A stretch of DNA of 64,000 nucleotides from Arenibacter palladensis (lineage in GTDB: Bacteria; Bacteroidota; Bacteroidia; Flavobacteriales; Flavobacteriaceae). The stretch covers positions 186,001-250,000 of the forward strand of contig NZ_FQUX01000001.1 of the NCBI RefSeq assembly GCF_900129275.1, in the 5' to 3' direction. Shown one piece after another: positions 1 through 9,112 of the stretch. A program made the position numbers and the translations under genes. Position 1 is the first letter of the stretch; every line of letters starts with the position of its first letter. The notes under the pieces are model-generated. The model searched no databases. It saw only the letters and a program-made list of their open reading frames with translations, and was not told the origin of the DNA.

Positions 1-94
1 GCATTTATATTTAACCAAGCTTTAAGGCAAAACTCAATTTTTATAACCGGGTCCTTTAAGCAATTACCCCAACGCATTCAAATCTCACTTAGTA

Positions 95-136
95 AGTAAA
101 ATTGGGAAGGCATGAACAATGGCCACAGCTTCCCAA
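95..136 (-). terminator. Candidate rho-independent terminator after the RimK fusion gene
   Basis: Read on the minus strand, an 8-bp inverted repeat (TTGGGAAG at 129-136, CTTCCCAA at 102-109) encloses a 19-nt loop and is followed by TTTTACTT. It lies about 30 bases past the stop codon at 164. The stem is short and the loop long, so this is a moderate call. Confidence 0.45.
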
Positions 137-163
137 CGTATCCTTTTTAATTAGAATTAGGAA

Positions 164-1540
164 CTAGACACTGAATTTGATCTTGCTCTCTATAGCCCGG
201 ATCATGATACTGGCAATATCCTTCCCAGTAGCATTTTCTATCCCTTCCAATCCTGGGGATGAATTAACCTCGAGCAGCAAGGGACCTTTGTTGGAACGAA
301 TGATGTCCACTCCGGCTACGGCCAGATTTAGTACTTTGGCCGCCTTTACCGCCAACTTCCTTTCTTCCGCAGTAATTCTTATAATGGATGCCTTGCCCCC
401 TTGGTGAAGGTTTGCCCGGAATTCTCCTTTTTCGGCTTGGCGCTGTATGGAAGCCACAACTTTTCCATTTACCACAAAACAGCGGATATCCTGACCGTTT
501 GCTTCCTTAATGAACTCTTGTACCAAGATATTGGTCTGTACGCTCTTAAAGGCGTTGATAACACTTTCTGCAGCCTTGTTTGTTTCTGCTAAGACCACGC
601 CCTTACCTTGGGTACTTTCCAGTAACTTTATAATCAAAGGTGCCCCGTTGACCATCCTGATAAGATCCTTGGTATCCATGGGCGATTTGGCAAATCCGGT
701 GATAGGGATATGTATATCATTTTTGGAAAAAAGCTGGGAAGCAAACAATTTATCCCTGGACTGGGTTATAGCCTCTGCCGAATTTAAGCAGTACACCCCA
801 AGGTTATCGAACTGCCTTATCAAGGCACAACCGTAAAAGGTAACCGCTGGTTTTATCCTAGGTATAATGGCATCGAACTCATTTAATATGTTCCCTCCCC
901 TATATCTAATCTCCGGGGAATTGGCATCGAGTTTCATATAGGCGTGCTCCACATTTAAAAACACCATATCATGCCCCATAGCCTCACCGGCCTCCATTAT
1001 TCGCTTATTGCTGTACAACAATGGGTTACTGGCCAGCAATGCAATTTTAAGCCCTGTCTTTTCTTTAAAATGGGAGGCGTACCTCTGACTTATTTCCGTT
1101 GCCGTAAACTCCCCCAAATTAAAACTAACCGCGGGGTTTACCACAAAACGCTCATTGAGTGCCTCCCTGCCCAAAAGCATACGGTACTCCATTGTGTCCC
1201 TATTGGCCAAGGTGAGCTCTATATCAAAAGTATGATTGCCAACCCGTACCGGGGTCTTAATCACAAAACGCTCCTCGGATATCCCTGAAGAACTTTTTAC
1301 CGTCCTCCGGTCTACCAAACGCGCCTTGCAGTCTATGTTAATCCCCCTATTGTCCTGCAAAGGATTAACCTCGAACTTTACCCATTCGTGGGCCCCTTTG
1401 GTATACACTTTTATATTATTTGCCTGTATGGAAGAAGTTTTAGCCCCGGAATCTACCCTAGCCTTTATAGCAGGAATCTCCAAATCCTCGAATACACACC
1501 ATTCCTCACTACCAATAATATCCAGGTCCTTATACTTCAT
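164..1540 (-). CDS. rimK: Retropepsin-like (RimB-type) domain fused to RimK-family ATP-grasp ligase
   Basis: 458-residue two-domain protein. Residues 1 to about 150 resemble the small protease-like partner of RimK (COG4067 type), with a DSGAKTS motif near residue 31 like a retropepsin active-site aspartate. Residues about 165-455 are an ATP-grasp ligase of the RimK family, which adds glutamate to the C terminus of ribosomal protein S6 or to related acceptors. Visible ATP-grasp features are the [13 protein letters not shown] nucleotide loop, the VQEFI hinge, the DIRCFVV strand and the LLEVNSSPG metal-binding motif. In proteobacteria the two parts are usually separate genes. The gene stands alone, 118 bases after the VOC gene, with a candidate terminator behind it. 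The family is secure; the acceptor substrate is not known from sequence. Confidence 0.88.
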   Translation of the reverse strand: MKYKDLDIIGSEEWCVFEDLEIPAIKARVDSGAKTSSIQANNIKVYTKGAHEWVKFEVNPLQDNRGINIDCKARLVDRRTVKSSSGISEERFVIKTPVRVGNHTFDIELTLANRDTMEYRMLLGREALNERFVVNPAVSFNLGEFTATEISQRYASHFKEKTGLKIALLASNPLLYSNKRIMEAGEAMGHDMVFLNVEHAYMKLDANSPEIRYRGGNILNEFDAIIPRIKPAVTFYGCALIRQFDNLGVYCLNSAEAITQSRDKLFASQLFSKNDIHIPITGFAKSPMDTKDLIRMVNGAPLIIKLLESTQGKGVVLAETNKAAESVINAFKSVQTNILVQEFIKEANGQDIRCFVVNGKVVASIQRQAEKGEFRANLHQGGKASIIRITAEERKLAVKAAKVLNLAVAGVDIIRSNKGPLLLEVNSSPGLEGIENATGKDIASIMIRAIESKIKFSV

Positions 1541-1658
1541 TTCTATATTTATATTTTTTTAATTAACTGCAAAATAAAACACTTGACCCCTGGGAATCAA
1601 GAATAATTGATTATTAATTTATTGAATGACGATAGACCTTGGGAAATAATCCTGAAAA

Positions 1659-2075
1659 TCAGGACAAGAACATCTCTTTTGGTTTTTTGAAACATTTAAA
1701 TTCTACCATATGCCCATTGGGATCCTGAATAAAAAAGGACTTATGCTCGCCTATCTTATCCTTTAAAAATACGACCTCGATCGTAAGTTCATATTCCGAC
1801 TTCGTCAATTTGGCATGCAACTTATTCCAAGTGTCTTCATCCACAATGACCCCAAAGTGAAAAGAAGGCAACACGGTATCTTCGAATTTATAAGTCTTAA
1901 AGGCAAAATTAAAAATGCCTGCCTTGGTGAACGTAATCTGGTTTCCAAATAAATTAATATCCAGCCATCGGGAAGAGTGCCTTCCCAATTCGGCACCGAT
2001 GACGTCTACGTAAAAATCTTCTGTTTTGCTTATACTTAGGCAGGGCAATGACATATGGAAAGGTGCATTTTTCAT
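1659..2075 (-). CDS. VOC (glyoxalase/bleomycin-resistance fold) family protein
   Basis: 138 residues with the paired beta-alpha-beta-beta-beta layout of vicinal-oxygen-chelate proteins. Possible metal ligands are the histidine in FHMSLP near the start, the histidine in FHFGV mid-chain and the glutamate in HMVEFK near the end. FFIQDPNGHMVEFK is the typical C-terminal VOC motif. These proteins cover dioxygenases, lyases and resistance proteins, so no substrate can be assigned. It is separated from the DUF155 gene by about 180 bases and is probably expressed on its own. Confidence 0.8.
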   Translation of the reverse strand: MKNAPFHMSLPCLSISKTEDFYVDVIGAELGRHSSRWLDINLFGNQITFTKAGIFNFAFKTYKFEDTVLPSFHFGVIVDEDTWNKLHAKLTKSEYELTIEVVFLKDKIGEHKSFFIQDPNGHMVEFKCFKKPKEMFLS

Positions 2076-2254
2076 CTGTTTATATTTAATTCTTAATAAA
2101 TGAGATCATCCCGACACCTATCGGGTGCAATTCGCCATTATACATCAACTCCCCTTAATAATAGGGTAGTTTCAAAAATTATACTGGCTAATTTCATAAG
2201 GCTTTGTTTTATTTTTGATGCTTTAACTAAGGTAGTAAAAAGATCAATTACAAT

Positions 2255-3037
2255 TTACCTCCATAATCTAAATACAAAAAGATCCAAAACTTCTACCAAT
2301 ATCAATATTATAATCACCCATTCCAATCTACTGCTTTCCCTATGGTCCCAAATATCTTTGAACAATTCCAGATTTTCTTTTACAATCCCCAATTGTTCGT
2401 GAATATTTCTATACCTGATCTTTAGATCGAACGTCTGTTTTAGTTCCAGGTTTAATCTGTTCAGCTGCTCATTTTCCCAAGTGCTGTCGGGCTCGTCAAA
2501 AATATATAGGTTTTCCGATATCTGATTTTTAATATTCAGGACCTTCCCAATAAACTTCCTGAGCTTAATTCCCGAAATATTCAGTTTTCCTTTCTTTTCC
2601 AAATATTGAGTGTGTTCATTGGTCTCTTCCAATAGCTGTTGGGAAATTTCGGAATATTGGTCCAAGGCTACCGATTGGGAAGTATTCAACATTACCAATC
2701 TAATAAACTCGGCATCAAAACTGGGCAAGATTACTTTATCGAAAGCCACCTTTTGGTGGCCTTCGATTATTTCTACTTGTATTGTTTCTGTAAATTGGGG
2801 AGAATTTTTCTCCTTGGTAATAGCGGAAAGGGCGTCTAGAATCTTCGCTTTTTCATCCTCGGAATGATTAAAAAAGGATACCAGACCATATTGAAAGATA
2901 TATACGAATTTTTTTTCGCCGTTTTTCAAATAGAGTTCATCACTGTCCGAAAACAATATTTTTAAAGGCAATTGGGATTTACATTGCCTAATATTGATCG
3001 AAGATGCTATATGAACGGCAACAACCTCAAACATCAC
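2255..3037 (-). CDS. DUF155 (RMND1/Rmd1-like) membrane-anchored protein
   Basis: 260 residues resembling the DUF155 family, known in eukaryotes as mitochondrial RMND1/Rmd1/Sif2. The N-terminal two thirds form the soluble domain, with acidic and aromatic motifs such as FVYIFQYGLVSFF. Two charged helices follow, then a single C-terminal membrane span (WVIIILILVEVLDLFVF) with a short tail, as is typical for the family. The start lies 3 bases after the stop of the acidic small protein, so it is the last gene of the polyamine-type operon. Its bacterial role is not established. A link to polyamines rests only on this gene order. Confidence 0.75.
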   Translation of the reverse strand: MMFEVVAVHIASSINIRQCKSQLPLKILFSDSDELYLKNGEKKFVYIFQYGLVSFFNHSEDEKAKILDALSAITKEKNSPQFTETIQVEIIEGHQKVAFDKVILPSFDAEFIRLVMLNTSQSVALDQYSEISQQLLEETNEHTQYLEKKGKLNISGIKLRKFIGKVLNIKNQISENLYIFDEPDSTWENEQLNRLNLELKQTFDLKIRYRNIHEQLGIVKENLELFKDIWDHRESSRLEWVIIILILVEVLDLFVFRLWR

Positions 3038-3040
3038 GCG

Positions 3041-3355
3041 TTAATCATCGTCATCATCTCCCTCTACTCCTTCCAGATCCACATCTGGAATAGCCTCTGG
3101 ATCGTCATCGTCAAAGTCCTCATAATCATCCTCATCGTAATTGGCCATAGTCTTTTCCAACTTGGCACTTATTTTGACAAGATATTTGGTATCCTCGGTG
3201 GTCACTTCAACGGCCTCGATACGCTCCCCTTGGGCATTCTTGAAGGAGATGATATTAAGATCGTCGTACCCATCCGGATACTTCTCAACCAAAAGTTTCA
3301 AAACTTCGGGAGTAAGTTTTTTAAAGTCTACAATAACTCTTTTTAAATTGTCCAT
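3041..3355 (-). CDS. Small protein with highly acidic C-terminal tail
   Basis: 104 residues. The first 70 form a mixed alpha/beta segment starting MDNLKRVIVDFKKLT. The last 30 or so are almost all Asp and Glu and end in a run of aspartates. No catalytic motif was recognised. It sits 3 bases after the deoxyhypusine-synthase-like gene and 3 bases before the DUF155 gene, so it is surely part of the operon. The tail could bind polyamine cations or basic proteins, but that is a guess from charge and context. Confidence 0.7.
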   Translation of the reverse strand: MDNLKRVIVDFKKLTPEVLKLLVEKYPDGYDDLNIISFKNAQGERIEAVEVTTEDTKYLVKISAKLEKTMANYDEDDYEDFDDDDPEAIPDVDLEGVEGDDDDD

Positions 3356-3358
3356 ATA

Positions 3359-4336
3359 CTACATGTCTAATAGGTACGCAAAAATTAAGGGCGCAACAAT
3401 GGTTGCATCACTTTCAATAATAAACTTAGGGGTATTTATATCCAATTTTCCCCAGGTAATTTTCTCATTCGGCACTGCGCCAGAGTAGGAACCATAACTT
3501 GTGGTAGAGTCGCTGATTTGGCAAAAATAACTCCAAAACGGCGTATCTGTCCTTTCAAGATCTTGGTACAACATAGGCACCACACAAATTGGGAAATCTC
3601 CGGCAATTCCACCACCTATCTGAAAAAATCCGATCCCTTTTTCAGAATTGGCGGTATACCAATCTGCCAGAAAGGTCATATATTCAATCCCGGACTTCAT
3701 GGTACTGGCCTTTAATTCGCCTTTTACTACATAGGAAGCAAAAATATTCCCCATGGTACTGTCTTCCCAACCTGGGCAAACTATAGGTAAGTTCTTCTCC
3801 GCTGCAGCATACATCCACGAATCCTTAAGATCTATCTCATAGTATTCTTCCAGAACCCCGGAAAGCAACAATTTGTACATAAACTCATGTGGCAAATATC
3901 TTTCCCCAGCGTCCTCTGCTTTTTTCCAAATTTCAAAAATATGCTTTTGCAATCTTCGGAAGGCCTCATGCTCCGGAATACATGTATCCGTTACCCTGTT
4001 CAAGCCCTTCTCCAACAGGTCCCACTCATCCTGAGGGGTCAGATCGCGGTAATTGGGCACGCGTTTGTAATGGGAATGCGCCACCAGGTTCATGATATCC
4101 TCTTCCAAATTGGCCCCTGTACAGGATACGATATGCACCTTATCCTGACGGATAACCTCAGCAAATATCTTCCCCAATTCTGCCGTACTCATGGCCCCTG
4201 CCAAAGAGACCAGCATTTTGGAACCCTGTTTTAGTTGATCCTCATATCCCTTTGCGGCATCCACCAAAGCGGCCGCATTAAAATGTAAATAATACTTTTC
4301 AATAAAATTGGAGATCTCTCCTTTAGTCTTCGTCAT
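3359..4336 (-). CDS. Deoxyhypusine synthase-like protein (probable polyamine enzyme)
   Basis: 325 residues from the ATG at 4336; an upstream start at 4384 is possible but would run far into speB. The protein matches the deoxyhypusine synthase family: MLVSLAGAMSTAELG early, HIVSCTGANLEED for NAD binding, and near the C terminus GAVPNEKITWGKL, whose WGK lysine corresponds to the imine-forming lysine of the eukaryotic enzyme. Bacteria lack eIF5A, the eukaryotic substrate. Bacterial homologues are therefore thought to transfer aminobutyl groups between small polyamines, for example in homospermidine-type synthesis. It overlaps the end of speB by 14 bases and follows an arginine decarboxylase, which fits polyamine synthesis. 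The exact product is undetermined. Confidence 0.85.
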   Translation of the reverse strand: MTKTKGEISNFIEKYYLHFNAAALVDAAKGYEDQLKQGSKMLVSLAGAMSTAELGKIFAEVIRQDKVHIVSCTGANLEEDIMNLVAHSHYKRVPNYRDLTPQDEWDLLEKGLNRVTDTCIPEHEAFRRLQKHIFEIWKKAEDAGERYLPHEFMYKLLLSGVLEEYYEIDLKDSWMYAAAEKNLPIVCPGWEDSTMGNIFASYVVKGELKASTMKSGIEYMTFLADWYTANSEKGIGFFQIGGGIAGDFPICVVPMLYQDLERTDTPFWSYFCQISDSTTSYGSYSGAVPNEKITWGKLDINTPKFIIESDATIVAPLIFAYLLDM

Positions 4337-5267
4337 CGTCGAATTTTGAATTATTGTTGCCTCCCACTTTGGAATCAACGTCATAAGTGTTGTCGTATTC
4401 GTCTTCTACGGCCTCACCCATAAATTTATAGCTAAGCATTTTGTAATATAATTTGGCTGCAAGGAAATCGGAAGTTTTATCCATTTTATTGGGACAAAGT
4501 TCCACAATATCAAATCCTACAACATTTTTATCCTCGAATACTTGTTTAAGAAACTCCAGGGTCTCATAGTAAAACAAGCCTCCCGGTTCTGGAGTACCGG
4601 TAGATGGCATAATGGACGGATCCAATGCATCCAGGTCAAAAGTTATAAAGACATTGTCCGTCATAAGATCTATTACCTTATCCGTCCAATACTCATCATT
4701 TACCATATCATGTGCGAAGAATGTTTTCTCCTCATCGATAAAGGTTTTTTCAATGGCATCCATACTGCGTATCCCAACCTGGATAAGGTTGGTGGTCTGA
4801 CTTGCCTCGTGAACCGCGCAAGCGTGATTAAATTTACTGCCATTGTACGACTTCCTTATATCTGCATGTGCATCTATATGCAACACGGTAAGGTTATCAA
4901 AACACTCATTAAAGGCCCTAATGGTACCAATGGAAATTGAATGCTCGCCCCCGAAAAGGGTAACAAACTTGTTCCGTTTAATATACTCCTTGGTAACCTT
5001 GTGTACCGCGTTTACCATAGCTTCCGGAGAACTGTCCTCCTCTACGGCATTCGCCAAATATATCCCTTGCTGATAGACCTCCGTGTCGGTTTCAATATCA
5101 TACCATTCCATATTTTCCGAAGCCTCCAAAAAAGCCTGCGGCCCTTTGTCCGCTCCTTTTCCCCAGGTACTGGTTCCATCATAAGGCACAGGTATCAAAA
5201 CAACCTTTGCCTTTTCCAATTGCGCAAACTCGTCTGGTATGCCAGCGTAATTGTTAGTTGTATTCAT
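4323..5267 (-). CDS. speB: Agmatinase/ureohydrolase family protein (SpeB-like)
   Basis: 314-residue ureohydrolase. The binuclear manganese site is complete: GGEHS, HIDAHADIR and FDLDALDPS supply the His and Asp ligands, and GTPEPGG follows. It should hydrolyse a guanidino compound, most likely agmatine, to putrescine and urea. The gene starts 20 bases after the arginine decarboxylase that would supply agmatine, and its end overlaps the next gene. The last 30 or so residues form an unusual polar, acidic tail (ending in a DDDED run) beyond the core fold. Arginase or formiminoglutamase activity cannot be excluded, but the neighbour favours agmatinase. Confidence 0.87.
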   Translation of the reverse strand: MNTTNNYAGIPDEFAQLEKAKVVLIPVPYDGTSTWGKGADKGPQAFLEASENMEWYDIETDTEVYQQGIYLANAVEEDSSPEAMVNAVHKVTKEYIKRNKFVTLFGGEHSISIGTIRAFNECFDNLTVLHIDAHADIRKSYNGSKFNHACAVHEASQTTNLIQVGIRSMDAIEKTFIDEEKTFFAHDMVNDEYWTDKVIDLMTDNVFITFDLDALDPSIMPSTGTPEPGGLFYYETLEFLKQVFEDKNVVGFDIVELCPNKMDKTSDFLAAKLYYKMLSYKFMGEAVEDEYDNTYDVDSKVGGNNNSKFDDDED

Positions 5268-5287
5268 TTGTTTAAAGTTTATTGATT

Positions 5288-6745
5288 TTAAAGGTCAGAT
5301 TTAATTTGCTTCTCAATGCTTTGGCTAACTTCGGCTTTAGCACTGGGTTTCATTTCATATCCTAAAATTTTAAGCAGGTCCTCTGCCTTTTGTTGTTCAC
5401 TAAATAATTTGGTCGTTATATTTCCGTTTTCGTCCTTATCTATTAAAATATGTTTTGGATGTGGTATTAAACAATGCTGCAGCCCGCCATAACCTCCAAT
5501 AGTCTCCTGATAGGCGCCTGTATTGAAAAACCCTATATACAGGGGCTTATCCTTTCTATACTTGGGCAAATAAATGGCATTCATGTTTTGCTCACTATTG
5601 TAATAATCATCACTATCGCAGGTTAATCCACCCAACAATACCCTTTCATATTCATCATACCAGCGGTTAATGGCCAACATAATGAAACGTTTATTGATGG
5701 CCCAGGTATCCGGTAATGTGGTTATGAAGGAAGAATCGATCATATTCCACTTTTCCCTATCGTTCTGTTGCTTCTGATATAGTATTTCATAAATGGCCCC
5801 GCCACTCTCACCTACCGTAAAACTTCCAAATTCGGTAAATATATTTGGTACGGCAACATCCGCTTCCTGACAAGCAATATTAATTTGGTTTATGATCTCA
5901 TCTATCATGTATTGATAGTCGTATTCAAAAGCCAAAGAGTTTTTTATGGGGAAACCACCACCAATATTAAGACTGTCCAAGGATGGACATATCTTTTTAA
6001 GTCTCACGTACACCTTTAAACATTTTACCAATTCGTTCCAATAATAGGCATTGTCACGAATACCGGTATTAATGAAAAAGTGTAGCATCTTCAATTCTAC
6101 CTTGTCATTGTCCTTAATTTGATTCTCATAAAAAGGTACAATATTTTTGTATCCAATTCCCAGTCGCGAGGTATAAAATTCAAACTTTGGCTCCTCCTCG
6201 GATGCAATTCTGATTCCAACTTTAAAAGTATCGTTGATGGCATCGGACAAAAGGTCTATTTCCTCGTAATTGTCTATAATAGGAATACAATTCTGATGTC
6301 CCTTGTTTATTAGATTGGCAATATTGGTAATATATTGATCCCTTTTAAACCCGTTACATATGACAAAGGTGTTATCCTTTATCTTACCCTTTTCCTTTAA
6401 TTTTTCAACGATATTAATATCAAAGGCCGAAGAAGTTTCAATATGAATATCATTCTTTAAGGCCTCGTTCAAAACCGGTTTAAAATGGGAACTTTTGGTA
6501 CAATAGCAATAATGGTATTTACCTTTATAGTTATTTTTTTCCATGGCTATCCTGAACCATTCCTTTGCCTTATTGATATTTTCGGAAATTTTGGGCAAAT
6601 AGGTAAACTTTAAAGGACTACCGTATTCCTCCACCAAATCCATTAGTGGAATTCCATGGAACTTTAGGTTTTCGCCCTCCAAGGTAAATTCCTCCTGTGG
6701 GAAATAATAGGTTTGATCTATAAGATTAATGTACTTCGTGTTCAT
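5288..6745 (-). CDS. speA: Arginine decarboxylase, short alanine-racemase-fold (SpeA-like)
   Basis: 485-residue fold-III PLP decarboxylase. The PLP-binding lysine is in YCTKSSH near residue 84. The glycine-rich phosphate loop is in SLNIGGGFPIKNS, and the C-terminal CDSDD motif supplies the active-site cysteine and substrate-binding aspartate. It should convert arginine to agmatine. It is clearly shorter than the large biosynthetic SpeA of proteobacteria (over 600 residues), a form common in Bacteroidota. It is the first gene of the operon with speB and the deoxyhypusine-synthase-like gene. Ornithine or diaminopimelate decarboxylase activity is possible in this fold, but the following ureohydrolase supports arginine. 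Confidence 0.83.
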   Translation of the reverse strand: MNTKYINLIDQTYYFPQEEFTLEGENLKFHGIPLMDLVEEYGSPLKFTYLPKISENINKAKEWFRIAMEKNNYKGKYHYCYCTKSSHFKPVLNEALKNDIHIETSSAFDINIVEKLKEKGKIKDNTFVICNGFKRDQYITNIANLINKGHQNCIPIIDNYEEIDLLSDAINDTFKVGIRIASEEEPKFEFYTSRLGIGYKNIVPFYENQIKDNDKVELKMLHFFINTGIRDNAYYWNELVKCLKVYVRLKKICPSLDSLNIGGGFPIKNSLAFEYDYQYMIDEIINQINIACQEADVAVPNIFTEFGSFTVGESGGAIYEILYQKQQNDREKWNMIDSSFITTLPDTWAINKRFIMLAINRWYDEYERVLLGGLTCDSDDYYNSEQNMNAIYLPKYRKDKPLYIGFFNTGAYQETIGGYGGLQHCLIPHPKHILIDKDENGNITTKLFSEQQKAEDLLKILGYEMKPSAKAEVSQSIEKQIKSDL

Positions 6746-7207
6746 TTAAATAAATATATGAATTGTAAATAAGTAAATAGCATCGCCAAATGCAAATAAT
6801 ATTAGAAATTATAACTAAATCCCTAAACAATTATCTGCTTTTCAGTGGTGGGTATAAAAAAATAGTCGTGCTGACTGCACACGATAGAAGAAAAATTTGG
6901 AATACCAAGTAAATTTTGGCTACCTATACCTTTAAATTTCAGTTGCCTGAATCTTTCTGTTGCCAGAAGCCTAAATTTGTAAGTATGGTTCATTGTACGC
7001 TACTAGATGCTATTATCAAGATAAAATTTAAGGCTAAATTGATGTGACAAATGAAAACAAAAAAAATGAAAAAACAAGCGTTTTGAAAAATTTTACGTTG
7101 AAGTAAAAAATGAATTTTCCCTATAACAAAAAATTAACTAAAAATTAAATTTAAACCGTTGATTTTTAACCTTTTCTTGACTATTTTTAAATAAAAACCA
7201 GATAGTT
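6746..7207. other. AT-rich divergent intergenic region
   Basis: About 460 bases between the divergent speA operon and the secreted-protein gene. No ORF, RNA gene or strong hairpin was found. It is AT-rich, especially 7,040-7,200, and should hold promoters for both directions. Confidence 0.6.
7159..7189 (+). promoter_or_regulatory. Possible Bacteroidota-type promoter of the secreted-protein gene
   Basis: A TTG at 7159-7161 and TATTTTTA at 7182-7189 are 20 bases apart. They resemble the Bacteroidota sigma pattern TTTG-N19-TAnnTTTG with one mismatch at the last base. The start codon is at 7208, leaving a short leader. In such AT-rich DNA the match could be by chance. Confidence 0.3.
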
Positions 7208-7930
7208 ATGAAGCTTACAAAAATTAGTGTTTCCATAGGTCTAATTCTATTCCTCTCATTTTTTTATAAAATTACGGCCCAAATTCCGGCCAACGTCTAT
7301 CATTTTGAGGAAAAAAGCAAGGACGGAACCCTTCATCACGAGTTGAAATTGGACGCGGATTACTACGTGCATACCATCTATAAAGAGTCCCCCGCAGAAT
7401 TTATAAAAACAATAGGAGGCTACTATACCACCTCCGGCAACAACCTAAAGGTTGACCTTGAGTTTAATTCCAATCATAAAGAAGATAAAATAACCAGTAT
7501 AAATGTTCCCTATAAACTACAAAAGGGAAATTTGATACTCGAAGGGCCCAAGCCAATGACTTTTACCCCTACCACACTTGGCTCCCAGGATCTGGACGGT
7601 AAGTGGTTAATGACTGGCCGTGTAACGGACCAGGGGGAGCAGAGAAGGGATACCTCCAGGCCAAGAAAGACTATGAAATATTTATTGAACGGACATTTTC
7701 AATGGATTGCCTACAACACCGAAACCTTCGAGTTTTTTGGTAGTGGGGGCGGCATCTATGACGCTACCAATGGCAAATACACAGAAAATATAGCCTATTT
7801 CTCCAGAGACAATTCCCGCGTGGGGGCCGCACTTTCCTTTGATTACAAATTAAATGGCAAGGATTGGCACCATACGGGCAAAAGCAGTAAGGGCGATCCC
7901 TTAAACGAAATTTGGTCAATACGCGAGTAA
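7208..7930 (+). CDS. Secreted lipocalin-like conserved protein of unknown function
   Basis: 240 residues with a clear signal peptide (cleavage near ITAQ, residues 22-25). The rest is beta-rich and could form a lipocalin-like barrel. The C-terminal half holds a conserved-looking block with GKYTENI, FSRDNSRVG and DWHHTGKSSKGDPLNEIW, which I associate with Flavobacteriia proteins labelled only as membrane or secreted. No enzymatic motif was recognised. It is transcribed alone, divergent from the polyamine operon, and ends at a strong bidirectional terminator. Confidence 0.75.
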   Translation: MKLTKISVSIGLILFLSFFYKITAQIPANVYHFEEKSKDGTLHHELKLDADYYVHTIYKESPAEFIKTIGGYYTTSGNNLKVDLEFNSNHKEDKITSINVPYKLQKGNLILEGPKPMTFTPTTLGSQDLDGKWLMTGRVTDQGEQRRDTSRPRKTMKYLLNGHFQWIAYNTETFEFFGSGGGIYDATNGKYTENIAYFSRDNSRVGAALSFDYKLNGKDWHHTGKSSKGDPLNEIWSIRE

Positions 7931-7964
7931 TACCGGATCCTTTTCCTGCAAAAATATATTGAAC

Positions 7965-8022
7965 AAAAAAGGGCAAACTGTATTGCGAAAAGTCAATTTT
8001 CCAAAATACAGATTGCCCTTTA
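7965..8022. terminator. Bidirectional rho-independent terminator
   Basis: A 14-bp stem with one mismatch pairs 7971-7984 (GGGCAAACTGTATT) with 8005-8018. An inner GAAAA/TTTTC pairing prolongs it. It is preceded by AAAAAA and followed by a T-rich stretch, so it can work on both strands. It lies between the convergent genes ending at 7930 and 8051. Confidence 0.72.
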
Positions 8023-8050
8023 CTTTTATAACTAAAATAAAGCTAGGAAA

Positions 8051-8560
8051 TTAGGCCACCTTGGCTCTTTTTATATTTGTTTTTAAAACCCCATTGATGG
8101 CAGTATTCCATTTTTCGGCTCGGACAAGTTCATAATCCTCCATGTAAATACTATTGATGTCATAAAAATTCAGGATCTTGGCGGGCTTTTCATGATCCAA
8201 AAAGCTTATCTCCAAATCCAATTTTTCCAAAACCGTCTCCCTTTTATTTTTGGACTTGAGCTCGTAGGTTTTCTTTTCAATTTTGACATTGGACACCTCA
8301 TTGAGATCAATATTTTCCAGTGCCACAACACCATCAAATACTTTGGAAAAAATAAGCTTCTTATTATTGGAATCCAGGCCAATAAAAGAATTGCCCCAAC
8401 TTTCCTTTAAATCGAATTTCAGTTTTGATTCGATCACTAAATTTTTAATTTCCTTTGACATTAATTTTAAATCCCCTTTTCCTGATTTATTAAGGATTAC
8501 AAAAGGTATGACGGTGCAAAGCACCAATAAAACTGATACCAACAACATTGATGTATTCAT
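8051..8560 (-). CDS. Small single-span membrane protein, function unknown
   Basis: 169 residues from the ATG at 8560. A longer reading from 8641 adds 27 residues rich in Cys and Lys that do not look like a leader, whereas the 8560 start puts the membrane segment at the N terminus as expected. Residues 5-25 form one membrane span. The rest is a soluble domain rich in Lys, Glu and hydrophobic strands (KLKFDLKESWGNSFIGLDSNNKK begins it). No family was recognised. It converges on the secreted-protein gene. Confidence 0.6.
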   Translation of the reverse strand: MNTSMLLVSVLLVLCTVIPFVILNKSGKGDLKLMSKEIKNLVIESKLKFDLKESWGNSFIGLDSNNKKLIFSKVFDGVVALENIDLNEVSNVKIEKKTYELKSKNKRETVLEKLDLEISFLDHEKPAKILNFYDINSIYMEDYELVRAEKWNTAINGVLKTNIKRAKVA

Positions 8561-8681
8561 TGTATTTTTTTTTAAATTATTCCATTTATTAATTACATCC
8601 CCACAGTCCAAACATAATTTATGGCATGGGAAAATTTCCAAAATTGCTTATTCCGGAATTAGGTGTGACTAATGGAAAAAT

Positions 8682-9056
8682 TTATAAAAAGGTGTGAAAG
8701 GGATAGATAATGGTGAGTGCGTCCAAACTAGCAATAATTTGGACCTCCCTTTTTAAGGACATAAGTTCCTTTGCTTTGAGCATGGACAGGCAACTTATGG
8801 TATTCGGTACATATAAATTAAGATCGGGCCTCAGCTCGTTAACTGTTGGCAATTTATAATTACCTTCTGCCAAAAGCATGGTGTGCCCTGAGTTGGGCAA
8901 CTCATAGGTTAAATGATGGTCCGTTTGGATCTCACCATTAACCCCGGACTTAACTTCCTTGACCTCTTTGATTGTAGCCAAGGAGACTTGGCCTATACTT
9001 AAGAAAAGTATAAGAGCTAGAATCCTAAAAAAAAGCAAGAAGCTTGTTTTTTTCAT
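8682..9056 (-). CDS. Small secreted hypothetical protein
   Basis: 124 residues. Residues 1-28 are a signal peptide (KK, a hydrophobic core, then a site near SLAT). The mature part has no recognised domain; it contains a short hydrophobic segment near HTMLLAEG and NELRPDLNLYVPN. No partner is evident. It sits between moaC and the membrane-protein gene on the same strand, with 120 bases to the next gene. Real but uncharacterised is the best description. Confidence 0.5.
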   Translation of the reverse strand: MKKTSFLLFFRILALILFLSIGQVSLATIKEVKEVKSGVNGEIQTDHHLTYELPNSGHTMLLAEGNYKLPTVNELRPDLNLYVPNTISCLSMLKAKELMSLKREVQIIASLDALTIIYPFHTFL

Positions 9057-9112
9057 ACCACAAAGATATAAAGGGATATTCCAAAATATTTGTTAAAAAT
9101 CATAACTGAGGG

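Noticed and set aside
2110-2125. Small CCCGA/TCGGG hairpin between the VOC and DUF155 genes
   Set aside because: The stem is only 5 bp with a 6-base loop and no T-run. It may belong to a dispersed palindrome family but cannot be supported alone.
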